DNA from: Clostridiaceae bacterium
Lineage (GTDB): Bacteria > Bacillota_A > Clostridia > Clostridiales > Clostridiaceae
Assembly (NCBI GenBank): GCA_029256485.1
Contig: JAQSXU010000274.1
Location: 1 to 5,568, forward strand
DNA: 5,568 nt
Reading direction: 5' to 3'
Shown here: positions 1 through 5,487 of the stretch, piece by piece
How the letters are laid out: every line of letters starts with the position of its first letter
Position numbering within the stretch: the stretch's first letter is position 1
Position numbers and translations under genes: made by a program
Notes under the pieces: model-generated
The model's database searches: none
What the model was told of the DNA's origin: nothing
Seen by the model: only the letters and a program-made list of their open reading frames with translations

Positions 1-961
1 GGCTTCTGATTCAACTTATACAGCTGTAACAGATCAAGTGACTTTTGGTGGAACTAAATCTTCAGCTACTAATGTGAAAACTGATTCAAATGGTAATAAT
101 TATGTTACAGTATTCCAAAGATTTTCAGTTGCTCAAGCTTCAGATAATATAGATGGTCTAAAGTATGCAAAGAATTCAGATTTATATTTCATCACAGATG
201 AAAATGGAAGTTCAGAAAATGTATTAGGATTTGGTACTGGATTTAATGGAAAAACAGGAGGAACTTCTAGATTTGCATGCAGTGCTACAGCAGGTATAAC
301 TAGTTCTTGGTCGGATGATGCAAATGGAAAAATATATTGTGAGACTTTAACTCCAAAATCTAAGAATGGATATAATTATTTAGACCTTAGTGATAATAAT
401 AATACAGATTTTGACGCAACTAATAATAATGCTGGACAAACTTGGATATTAAGTAAAGGATATATAAAGACATGGGATCCTAAGGCAGAAGGATTTGTAA
501 AATTATACAAAGTAGATGGTGGGATGAATAAAATGTCTGCAGGCAGCAAAGGAGATATCATTGTATGGAATGAAGACGATGATATTTATTCAATTATACA
601 AACTGCTGGGGCAACTTCAACAGGTAAAGCAACTACTACAGATGCAGCTGCAACAACTACAGCTAAAGGCTGGGTAAAAGCAGCTGATGGAACTTGGTCT
701 TATAACAAAACTGATGGAACTAAAGCTACTGGTTGGTTACAAGATGGAGCTTGGTATTACTTAAATTCTAACGGTATTATGGTTACTGGTTGGGCTCAAG
801 ATAAAGGAAATTGGTACTACTTAAATGCATCAGGGGCTATGCAAACTGGTTGGGTTAATGACAATGGAACTTGGTACTACTGTAATGGATCAGGAGTTAT
901 GTTAGCTAATACAGTTGTTGATGGATATGTATTAGGAGCTAATGGAGCTTGGGTTAGATAA
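1..961 (+). CDS. Cell-wall-binding repeat protein, C-terminal part (5' end outside window)
   Basis: The reading frame is open from base 2, so the start and any signal peptide lie upstream; the GTG at 38 is only an internal valine codon. Seen: about 200 residues of a polar, Asn/Ser/Thr/Gly-rich domain with two cysteines and no motif I recognise. A Thr/Ala-rich linker (about 600-667) follows, then four aromatic repeats beginning Gly-Trp at 668, 731, 788 and 848, each with a W-Y-Y (or W-S-Y) core and a Gly-x-Met/Lys turn. A short tail ends in GAWVR. Family knowledge: such repeats (choline-binding/CW_binding_1 type) attach secreted clostridial proteins to cell-wall polymers. Inference: an exported, non-covalently wall-bound protein; the N-terminal domain would carry the specific function, which I cannot name. 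It ends with TAA and is followed by a hairpin, so it is probably the last gene of its transcript. Confidence 0.85.
   Translation, partial: ASDSTYTAVTDQVTFGGTKSSATNVKTDSNGNNYVTVFQRFSVAQASDNIDGLKYAKNSDLYFITDENGSSENVLGFGTGFNGKTGGTSRFACSATAGITSSWSDDANGKIYCETLTPKSKNGYNYLDLSDNNNTDFDATNNNAGQTWILSKGYIKTWDPKAEGFVKLYKVDGGMNKMSAGSKGDIIVWNEDDDIYSIIQTAGATSTGKATTTDAAATTTAKGWVKAADGTWSYNKTDGTKATGWLQDGAWYYLNSNGIMVTGWAQDKGNWYYLNASGAMQTGWVNDNGTWYYCNGSGVMLANTVVDGYVLGANGAWVR
668..906 (+). repeat. Four tandem GW-type cell-wall-binding repeats
   Basis: Four in-frame units start with Gly-Trp codons at 668, 731, 788 and 848, giving spacings of 21, 19 and 20 codons. The DNA also repeats, with recurring 'acttggtactact'-like stretches. 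The first unit (WSYNKTDGTKAT) is the most divergent. The last has Tyr-Tyr-Cys where the middle two have Tyr-Tyr-Leu. Their pattern of aromatic and Gly residues matches the choline-binding-like wall-anchoring repeat family. Confidence 0.85.
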
Positions 962-997
962 ATTGTTAAATTAGTTAAAATTAAATAATATTAAATT

Positions 998-1036
998 GAA
1001 AATATCTTAGAAATCAATGATTTTTAGGATATTTTC
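998..1036 (+). terminator. 18-bp hairpin after the wall-binding protein gene, probable terminator
   Basis: Bases 998-1015 pair with 1019-1036 over 18 consecutive positions, two of them G-U, around a 3-base loop (aat). It lies 37 bases past the stop at 961. The descending arm is T-rich (GATTTTTAGGATATTTTC), but no clean T-run follows it, so it is a slightly atypical intrinsic terminator. It could also protect the 3' end of the mRNA. Confidence 0.7.
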
Positions 1037-1063
1037 TTAATAAATATTATTTGTAGTATTTAT

Positions 1064-1068
1064 GGAGG
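1064..1068 (+). promoter_or_regulatory. Ribosome binding site GGAGG that fixes the chemoreceptor start
   Basis: GGAGG sits 5 bases before ATG 1074. A second in-frame ATG at 1062 overlaps this Shine-Dalgarno itself (ATGGAGG) and has no such site of its own. Initiation at 1074 is therefore preferred, removing four residues from the longest reading frame. Confidence 0.85.
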
Positions 1069-1073
1069 TTAGT

Positions 1074-3254
1074 ATGAAGAAAATAATAGAATCAATTTTA
1101 AATATGTTTAATAAATTGAGTTTAAAAATAATAGCAAGTACTTTATTTACTGCTGTAATAGGAATAGTAGTGTTGCTAATATCATTGGTTGTCTCAAATA
1201 ATTTGGGATTGTTTAACATAAAATATATTGATAAAATTATAACATTTGGATTAATAATTTTACTTGTATTTATAATACTATTACTATTATTTTATACTTT
1301 TATAATGAAATCGATTGACTATATTACAATATATGCAAAAGTATTATCAGATGGAAAGCTTAATTCACAGGATATTGAAATTGGAGGCAAAAATAATTTT
1401 AATATACTTGCTGAGGCTTTAAATGGTTTAAAATCTAATTTTCTATTTTTACTTGATCAAACAAAAGGGAATATACTTGTTTTATCAGATTCAATTGAAA
1501 AAGTATCCATGAATATAGATACTGTTTTTGCAGAAAATGAACAGGTTAGTAGTGAAATGCAAGAGATATCATCTAAATCCCAGGAACAATTAAATATAGT
1601 ATCTGATACTATTTCAAAAACAGATGAAGTAAAGAAGAGTATTGATAATATTAATGTGAATATAAAGGAAGTTGAGACGATAGCATCTGATGCTAATTCA
1701 GCAACTACAATAGGTAAAGAAAATTTAGATATCTATAATGAAAATATTAATTTGATCTCTAAGAGCATAGGGGATACACATGAATTTATTACAGAATTAA
1801 AAGCTAGTGCTTCAAAAATTGGAAGTGTGGTTCTTTTTATTGTTGGATTAAGTAAACAATTGAAGCTCTTATCATTAAATGCATCTATTCAAGCTGAAAA
1901 AGCGGGTGAAGCTGGAAAAAGCTTTGCTGTGGTAGCTCAAGAAATTACTAAGCTCTCTGAATCAACGAAAGAGGGGATTGATAAGATAAATTCTATTATC
2001 ACTAATATATTGGACGGAAGTGACAATGTAGACGATAGTATAAAACAAAGTATAAGCTATTTTGAAAATGGAAAAGCTGTTTTTTCAAATATATTAGAAG
2101 TATTTAATGAAATTAGTACGAAAAATATTGTCCTTTTGAATCAAATTAGTAATATAGGTTTAGAAGCTGTAAATATTAATTCGAATATAAAAAATACTGT
2201 TATGCTTAGTCAAAAAGTAAATGATTCATCATTAATTGTGTCTAAAAGTACAGAAGAGGTTGTATCTTCTATAGAACAAGAATTAGGAGAACTGCAGGAA
2301 ATTAATTTATCAATGTCAAATTTGCATGTTGAATTAGAGAAAATAGAAAATTTTATAACGAAATTTGAAATAGATATTAAGCCAATAGCATCAAATCCCA
2401 AAAAGGCATTGAAAATTGCAATTATTATACCACCACTTGGAGTAGTATGGGATATAATTAAATTCGGTGCATTATATGGGAAGAAAGTTCTAAAAGGGAA
2501 GAACACCAGTGTTGATATAATACCTGTAGACTGGTTTTCACCCGATGGATATACTACTGTTCTTAGAAAGTGTATAAAAGAAAAGTATGATGGGGTAGTT
2601 ACTCCAGGATTTAAAGAAGAGGAATTAAGAGGTTTAATTGAAGATAATATACCAATTGCAATTTATAATACAGATATTAAGGAAAAGAAGAATCGTATTG
2701 CGTATGTAGGAGAAAACTCATACCAAGCAGGAATTGTTGCAGGAAAAGTCATGGTTGAACGTATGGGTGAAAGTGGAAGAGTATTAATATTAAAATCAGA
2801 CTCTCATTATGAAAATTTTGAACTAAGAGTAAAAGGCTTTATGAATGCAATTGATAAGACTAAATACATTAATGTAGAAGATGTATTAGAAGTGCCTTTA
2901 GGGGACGAAAAAGTTTATGATCAAGTTAAAGAGTATCTAAAAAAGAATACTAATATTAATGGAATAGTAAATGTTACAGGTGGCTCATTAGGTTTAGCAC
3001 GAGCTATTGAAGAATTAAATATGTCAAACAAAATTATAACTATAGTATTTTATGATAATAAGGAAAAAATTGTTGAGCATATAAATAAAGGTTCAATTAC
3101 TTGCACAATAGGACAGGATCCATTTAGACAAGGGTATGATAATCTTATTTACATGTATAATTATCTTGTTTCAGGAGAAAAACCAGAGGCTTTAGAAACA
3201 TTTACTAAGGCTGAAATTATGGACATTAGTAAGGCAAAGCATTTTTTAGGATAA
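1074..3254 (+). CDS. MCP-like chemoreceptor with C-terminal sugar-binding (type-1 PBP) domain
   Basis: A 726-residue protein. Seen: membrane helices at about residues 19-40 and 55-78 with only about 14 residues between them; a HAMP-like stretch (about 80-123, ending LAEALNGLKSNF); a long Ser/Glu/Asn/Ile-rich coiled-coil region (about 124-435). The MCP hairpin tip is recognisable at 266-289 (LLSLNASIQAEKAGEAGK, then FAVVAQE). From about 445 a complete Peripla_BP_4 (ribose/LacI-like) fold follows: KIAIIIPPLG at its start, YVGENSYQAG at 544-553, R585 in an R-x-x-G-F motif, and IGQDPFRQGY at 679-688. Family knowledge: the MCP tip contacts CheA/CheW, and this binding fold closes on sugars or autoinducer-2. 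Inference: with two membrane helices and a short outer loop, both long regions lie in the cytoplasm, so the binding domain would sense an internal ligand. The tip departs from the consensus (Q273, K276), so coupling to CheA is not certain. No convincing promoter or sigma-D site was seen in the 112-base gap upstream. Confidence 0.88.
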   Translation: MKKIIESILNMFNKLSLKIIASTLFTAVIGIVVLLISLVVSNNLGLFNIKYIDKIITFGLIILLVFIILLLLFYTFIMKSIDYITIYAKVLSDGKLNSQDIEIGGKNNFNILAEALNGLKSNFLFLLDQTKGNILVLSDSIEKVSMNIDTVFAENEQVSSEMQEISSKSQEQLNIVSDTISKTDEVKKSIDNINVNIKEVETIASDANSATTIGKENLDIYNENINLISKSIGDTHEFITELKASASKIGSVVLFIVGLSKQLKLLSLNASIQAEKAGEAGKSFAVVAQEITKLSESTKEGIDKINSIITNILDGSDNVDDSIKQSISYFENGKAVFSNILEVFNEISTKNIVLLNQISNIGLEAVNINSNIKNTVMLSQKVNDSSLIVSKSTEEVVSSIEQELGELQEINLSMSNLHVELEKIENFITKFEIDIKPIASNPKKALKIAIIIPPLGVVWDIIKFGALYGKKVLKGKNTSVDIIPVDWFSPDGYTTVLRKCIKEKYDGVVTPGFKEEELRGLIEDNIPIAIYNTDIKEKKNRIAYVGENSYQAGIVAGKVMVERMGESGRVLILKSDSHYENFELRVKGFMNAIDKTKYINVEDVLEVPLGDEKVYDQVKEYLKKNTNINGIVNVTGGSLGLARAIEELNMSNKIITIVFYDNKEKIVEHINKGSITCTIGQDPFRQGYDNLIYMYNYLVSGEKPEALETFTKAEIMDISKAKHFLG

Positions 3255-3264
3255 AGAAATAAAA

Positions 3265-3754
3265 ATGCTAATTATCAATATAAAAATCCAAAGAGAGTTC
3301 TTTAAGGTTTATAAGTGAAGATTTATTACTAGAAGAATCCAATAAGGCTTCAGCAGAAATAATGGATTTGATAACATTAGTAAGCAATGATACAAATGAA
3401 GTTATTAATACTTCAAAGCAAATGGACGATTTAATTGCTGAACAGACAAATATTTTTGGAAGAACAATTAAATCATTTGATAACATATTAGAATCAATTC
3501 AGAAAGTTGCTCCAATGGTAGATGATACATATAATTCTATAAAAGATGCGATTCAAGCTAAAGAGATAATAGTTAATAAAATTGATAACATATCATCCGT
3601 TGCAGAAGAAGTGTCTGCAACAACTGAAGAAATATCTGCTTCTGCAGAAGAAATGTTTTCTTCGACTGAAGAAGTTTCAAATATAGCTTTAAAATTAAAA
3701 GGATCAGCAAATGATTTAATTGCTAAAGTTGATGGATTTAAAGTGGACGAATAA
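3265..3754 (+). pseudogene. Decayed 3' half of an MCP chemoreceptor gene
   Basis: From 3284 to the stop at 3752-3754 one frame is open and reads like the descending helix of an MCP signalling domain: LEESNKASAEIMDLI, then coiled coil, then a methylation-type segment AEEVSATTEEISASAEEM, ending VDGFKVDE. There is no membrane part, no tip in this frame, and no Shine-Dalgarno before the first ATG (3362), which falls mid-helix. In the neighbouring frame, 3265-3310 gives MLIINIKIQ then REFFKV. This resembles the receptor tip (compare LLSLNASIQ of the upstream gene) and the following GxGFxVV motif, with several residues missing. Dropping one T from the run at 3308-3310 would join it to ISEDLLLEES. 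Inference: a relic left by 5' deletion plus a frameshift. The tip part is the weaker claim. A translated short protein starting at 3362 is possible but unlikely. Confidence 0.75.
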
Positions 3755-3779
3755 TAATTAAAATCAATAGCTATAAAAT

Positions 3780-3836
3780 AAAAATACAATGGGAAGGCTT
3801 TAGGATTTTTATAAAGTCTTCTTTTTGTATTTTTTT
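3780..3836 (+). terminator. Strong intrinsic terminator after the MCP relic
   Basis: AAAAATACAA (3780-3789) pairs with TTGTATTTTT (3825-3834). Pairing continues inward through G3791-G3793 with 3821-3823 and AAGGCTTT (3794-3801) with AAAGTCTT (3813-3820), leaving an 11-base loop. The stem is about 21 pairs with a few G-U and one mismatch, and runs into T7 (3830-3836). The A-run on the left arm means it could also terminate minus-strand transcripts, though no minus-strand gene is seen here. It separates the chemoreceptor region from the DUF3842 gene. Confidence 0.85.
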
Positions 3837-3850
3837 CTTAATTTTATATA

Positions 3851-3879
3851 TTAAAAATAAAGCTGGAACTGAGTATAAA
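3851..3879 (+). promoter_or_regulatory. Candidate sigma-A promoter for the DUF3842 gene
   Basis: TTAAAA (3851-3856) and TATAAA (3874-3879) are separated by exactly 17 bases, just after the terminator and before the DUF3842 gene. The -35 is poor against TTGACA and the region is AT-rich, so chance is a real alternative. It would give a leader of roughly 95 bases. Confidence 0.3.
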
Positions 3880-3886
3880 AGGGTAA

Positions 3887-3896
3887 CAAACGTTTG
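3887..3896 (+). promoter_or_regulatory. CAAACGTTTG palindrome, LacI-family-like operator candidate
   Basis: A perfect 10-bp palindrome lies 7 bases after the candidate -10 box, where a bound repressor would block initiation. Its core AAACGTTT is shared by operators of LacI-family regulators such as PurR, RbsR and GalR. No repressor gene is present in the window, so the assignment rests on the motif and its position only. Confidence 0.35.
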
Positions 3897-3972
3897 AGCA
3901 GAATTGGTAGAAAAAATAAGGTTTTTGCAGAGTTAATATTATCATTATCTATTTGGTTTTTAAATAGAGGTT

Positions 3973-3977
3973 GGAGG
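3973..3977 (+). promoter_or_regulatory. Ribosome binding site GGAGG that fixes the DUF3842 start
   Basis: GGAGG lies 5 bases before ATG 3983. The longer in-frame start, TTG at 3971, overlaps this site and lacks one of its own; the ATG at 3978 is out of frame. Start at 3983 also places the family's typical N-terminus (MRIAVVDGQGGG) first. Confidence 0.85.
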
Positions 3978-3982
3978 ATGAA

Positions 3983-4396
3983 ATGCGAATTGCAGTTGTA
4001 GATGGACAAGGCGGAGGAATTGGGAAAGCCATTGTAGAGAGATTCAGAAAAGAATTTAAAGATACAATTGATATTGTAGCGCTAGGGACTAACTCATTAG
4101 CAACATCATTAATGCTAAAAGCAGGTGCAAATGATGGAGCTACAGGGGAAAATGCAATTGTTTATAATGTTTCTAGAGTTGATTTTATATTAGGCCCAAT
4201 TGGAATAATTTCTGCAAATTCGTTACTAGGAGAATTAACACCTATAATGGCAAATGCTATATCAGAGAGTTCAGCCCAAAAAGTACTTATTCCCTTGAAT
4301 AAATGTCATGTAGTAGTAGTTGGGGTTGAAAATAAGCCTATTCAAAATTATATTGATGAGGCTATTGATATAGTAAGCGCACAAAGCATGAAATAA
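3983..4396 (+). CDS. DUF3842 family protein
   Basis: A 137-residue protein that I recognise as DUF3842, a conserved family of unknown function in clostridia and relatives. Seen: an opening strand and Gly-rich turn (IAVVDGQGGGIG, residues 3-14) like a Rossmann nucleotide-binding loop; GTNSLATSLMLKAGA (35-49) followed by ATGENAI (53-59); a hydrophobic GPIGIISANSLLGELTP block (71-87); and IPLNKCH (103-109) with a single cysteine. Its length fits the family. There is no signal peptide or membrane segment, so it should be cytoplasmic. The sequence suggests binding of a nucleotide or phosphate-containing ligand, but no reaction is known to me. It stands alone, with a terminator upstream and weak hairpins downstream, so it is probably a single-gene transcript, possibly under the palindrome at 3887. 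Confidence 0.88.
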   Translation: MRIAVVDGQGGGIGKAIVERFRKEFKDTIDIVALGTNSLATSLMLKAGANDGATGENAIVYNVSRVDFILGPIGIISANSLLGELTPIMANAISESSAQKVLIPLNKCHVVVVGVENKPIQNYIDEAIDIVSAQSMK

Positions 4397-4404
4397 TTAT
4401 AAAA

Positions 4405-4461
4405 AAGTATTCAATTGTATAGTTAAACTGGCAAGAATACTTAGAACTAATTTAATTCTTG
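4405..4461 (+). other. Two overlapping, mutually exclusive hairpins after the DUF3842 gene
   Basis: AAGTATTC (4405-4412) is complementary to GAATACTT (4435-4442), while CAAGAAT (4432-4438), overlapping it, is complementary to ATTCTTG (4455-4461). Only one can form at a time. Loops are long (22 and 16 bases) and no T-run follows, so this is at best a weak terminator for the DUF3842 transcript. In such AT-rich sequence one of the two could be chance. Confidence 0.35.
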
Positions 4462-4497
4462 TTATTTATTAATATATGTATAGCATACTAAAAAACG

Positions 4498-4514
4498 TTA
4501 AGCATGAAGCTTAA
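4498..4514 (+). other. Small hairpin TTAAGC-atgaa-GCTTAA in the spacer
   Basis: A perfect 6-bp inverted repeat with a 5-base loop in the long spacer before the methyltransferase. It could be a weak RNA stem or a dyad operator; nothing else supports either. The rest of this spacer (about 4462-4580) is almost pure A/T, with no coding sequence that I can see. Confidence 0.25.
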
Positions 4515-4523
4515 TATATCACA

Positions 4524-4529
4524 TATAAT
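4524..4529 (+). promoter_or_regulatory. Candidate -10 box TATAAT for the methyltransferase operon
   Basis: A consensus TATAAT lies upstream of the terminator at 4585, but no TTGACA-like -35 is found at the right distance and there is no TG extension. If used, the transcript would start near 4536, with a leader of about 135 bases containing the terminator. Given the AT content the match may be accidental. A second weak option is TTGTTA (4459-4464) with TAGCAT (4481-4486). Confidence 0.22.
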
Positions 4530-4584
4530 AATAAAACATAATACGATAAGATAAAAAATATAAATAATGAAAATTAAAATATAA

Positions 4585-4639
4585 CCACGAAGGTTAACCG
4601 TAAATATCAATGCTTACGGCTAATTTTGGTGGCTTTTTT
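4585..4639 (+). terminator. Intrinsic terminator 30 bases ahead of the methyltransferase start
   Basis: CCAC (4585-4588) pairs with GTGG (4629-4632), AAGGTTA (4590-4596) with TAATTTT (4621-4627), and CCGTAA (4598-4603) with TTACGG (4614-4619). That is 17 pairs with two single mismatches and a 10-base loop, followed directly by C and T6 (4634-4639). A competing small stem, TAACC (4582-4586) with GGTTA (4592-4596), would use part of the same ascending arm. It may end an upstream transcript or act as a leader attenuator for the following operon. Confidence 0.8.
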
Positions 4640-4669
4640 AGTTGAGTTTTATAAAAAGGAGAATGAATT

Positions 4670-5428
4670 ATGACTGAATTATTAGAAAAAGTTGAAAATT
4701 ATTGGGATAAGCGTTCAGAAGGATATTGTGAAGTAAATTTGGAAGAACTAAATAGTTTCAAGAAAGATGCATGGAGAGAGCTAATTAATGAATATGCACC
4801 AAAGATAACTGGAAGAAAATTGAAAGTTCTTGATATTGGAACAGGACCAGGATTTTTTGCTATTATTATGGCAGGTTGTGGTTATGATGTTACAGCTGTG
4901 GATTATACAGAAGCAATGCTTGAAAAAGCAAAAAATAATGCAAAAAGTCTTGGAGTTAAGATACAGTTTAATAAGATGGATGCGCATAAGTTGAATTTTG
5001 AAGATAACACTTTTGACTTGATAATTACTAGGAATTTAACGTGGAATTTGGAAAGACCAAAAGATGCATATAAAGAATGGCATCGTGTACTCAAACAAGA
5101 TGGAATTTTACTAAATTTTGATGCTAATTGGTATCATCATGTATTTTATACGGAAAAAAGAAAAGCTTATGAACAGGATAGAGAAAATGCTAAATTAAGA
5201 AAACTCAAGGATCATTACCTAATCACTGATACAACTAAAATGGAGGAAATTGCAAAAAAATTACCTTTGAGTAAAATTAATAGACCAGCATGGGATATTG
5301 AAGTGCTAGATGAAATTGGTTTCAAAAGGATTTTAATTGAAAATAATATTGGAAATAGGGTTTGGAATGAGGAAGAAAAGGTTAACTACGGATCTACGCC
5401 TATGTTTATGATAGTGGCAGAAAAGTAG
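4670..5428 (+). CDS. Class I SAM-dependent methyltransferase
   Basis: A 252-residue cytoplasmic protein of the Methyltransf_11/UbiE-like type. Seen: SAM-binding motif I VLDIGTGPG (residues 53-61); the acidic D78 ending strand 2 (AVDYTEAM), expected to hold the SAM ribose; MDAHKL with D104 near the adenine; D116 in the FDLIITRN strand; and HRVLKQDGILLNFDANWY as motifs III/post-III. The N-terminus (YWDKRSEGY) and the Trp/Tyr/His-rich stretch after motif III probably shape the acceptor pocket. The start is supported by AAGGAG at 4656-4661, 8 bases from the ATG. The substrate cannot be read from sequence. The gene is followed after 59 bases, with no terminator, by a NikB/DppB-type permease. A role in modifying or making a small molecule handled by that transporter (for example a metal chelator) is an inference. 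The terminator just upstream suggests regulated read-through. Confidence 0.9.
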   Translation: MTELLEKVENYWDKRSEGYCEVNLEELNSFKKDAWRELINEYAPKITGRKLKVLDIGTGPGFFAIIMAGCGYDVTAVDYTEAMLEKAKNNAKSLGVKIQFNKMDAHKLNFEDNTFDLIITRNLTWNLERPKDAYKEWHRVLKQDGILLNFDANWYHHVFYTEKRKAYEQDRENAKLRKLKDHYLITDTTKMEEIAKKLPLSKINRPAWDIEVLDEIGFKRILIENNIGNRVWNEEEKVNYGSTPMFMIVAEK

Positions 5429-5487
5429 ACAAGAAGATTAAACCATTAAAAATATTAAAAAACAGTATGATTAATAGAGGTGAATAA

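Noticed and set aside
376..561. Minus-strand open frames across the window (for example 376-561, 1037-1219, 2210-2506, 3268-3486, 3553-3789, 4781-4987, 4903-5094)
   Set aside because: They lie wholly or mostly over well-supported plus-strand coding sequence, show no recognisable protein motifs and look like by-products of AT-rich coding sequence.
1062..1073. Earlier starts for the chemoreceptor (ATG 1062) and DUF3842 (TTG 3971)
   Set aside because: Each overlaps the GGAGG that serves the next in-frame ATG 12 bases downstream, so the later ATG is the credible start.
1019..1073. Sigma-D (motility) or sigma-A promoter before the chemoreceptor gene
   Set aside because: No CCGATAT-like box exists. 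The TATTAT at 1045-1050 has only a very poor -35 partner inside the hairpin arm, too weak to list as a feature.
3362..3754. A free-standing 130-residue protein starting at ATG 3362
   Set aside because: There is no ribosome binding site at a workable distance, the ATG falls inside an MCP helix whose coding sequence continues upstream in frame to 3284, and no tip or membrane part remains. It is annotated as a relic instead.
4567..4584. Five-codon leader peptide MKIKI in the spacer before the attenuator-like hairpin
   Set aside because: It has no Shine-Dalgarno, no run of regulatory codons, and is what chance gives in A-rich sequence.
4582..4639. Known riboswitch (cyclic-di-GMP-I or guanidine-II) before the methyltransferase
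   Set aside because: The piece GAAGGTTAACCG recalls the end of a cyclic-di-GMP aptamer and the ACGAA loop recalls guanidine-II, but the required GACGCAAAGC-type core and the paired ACGR tetraloop hairpins are missing.
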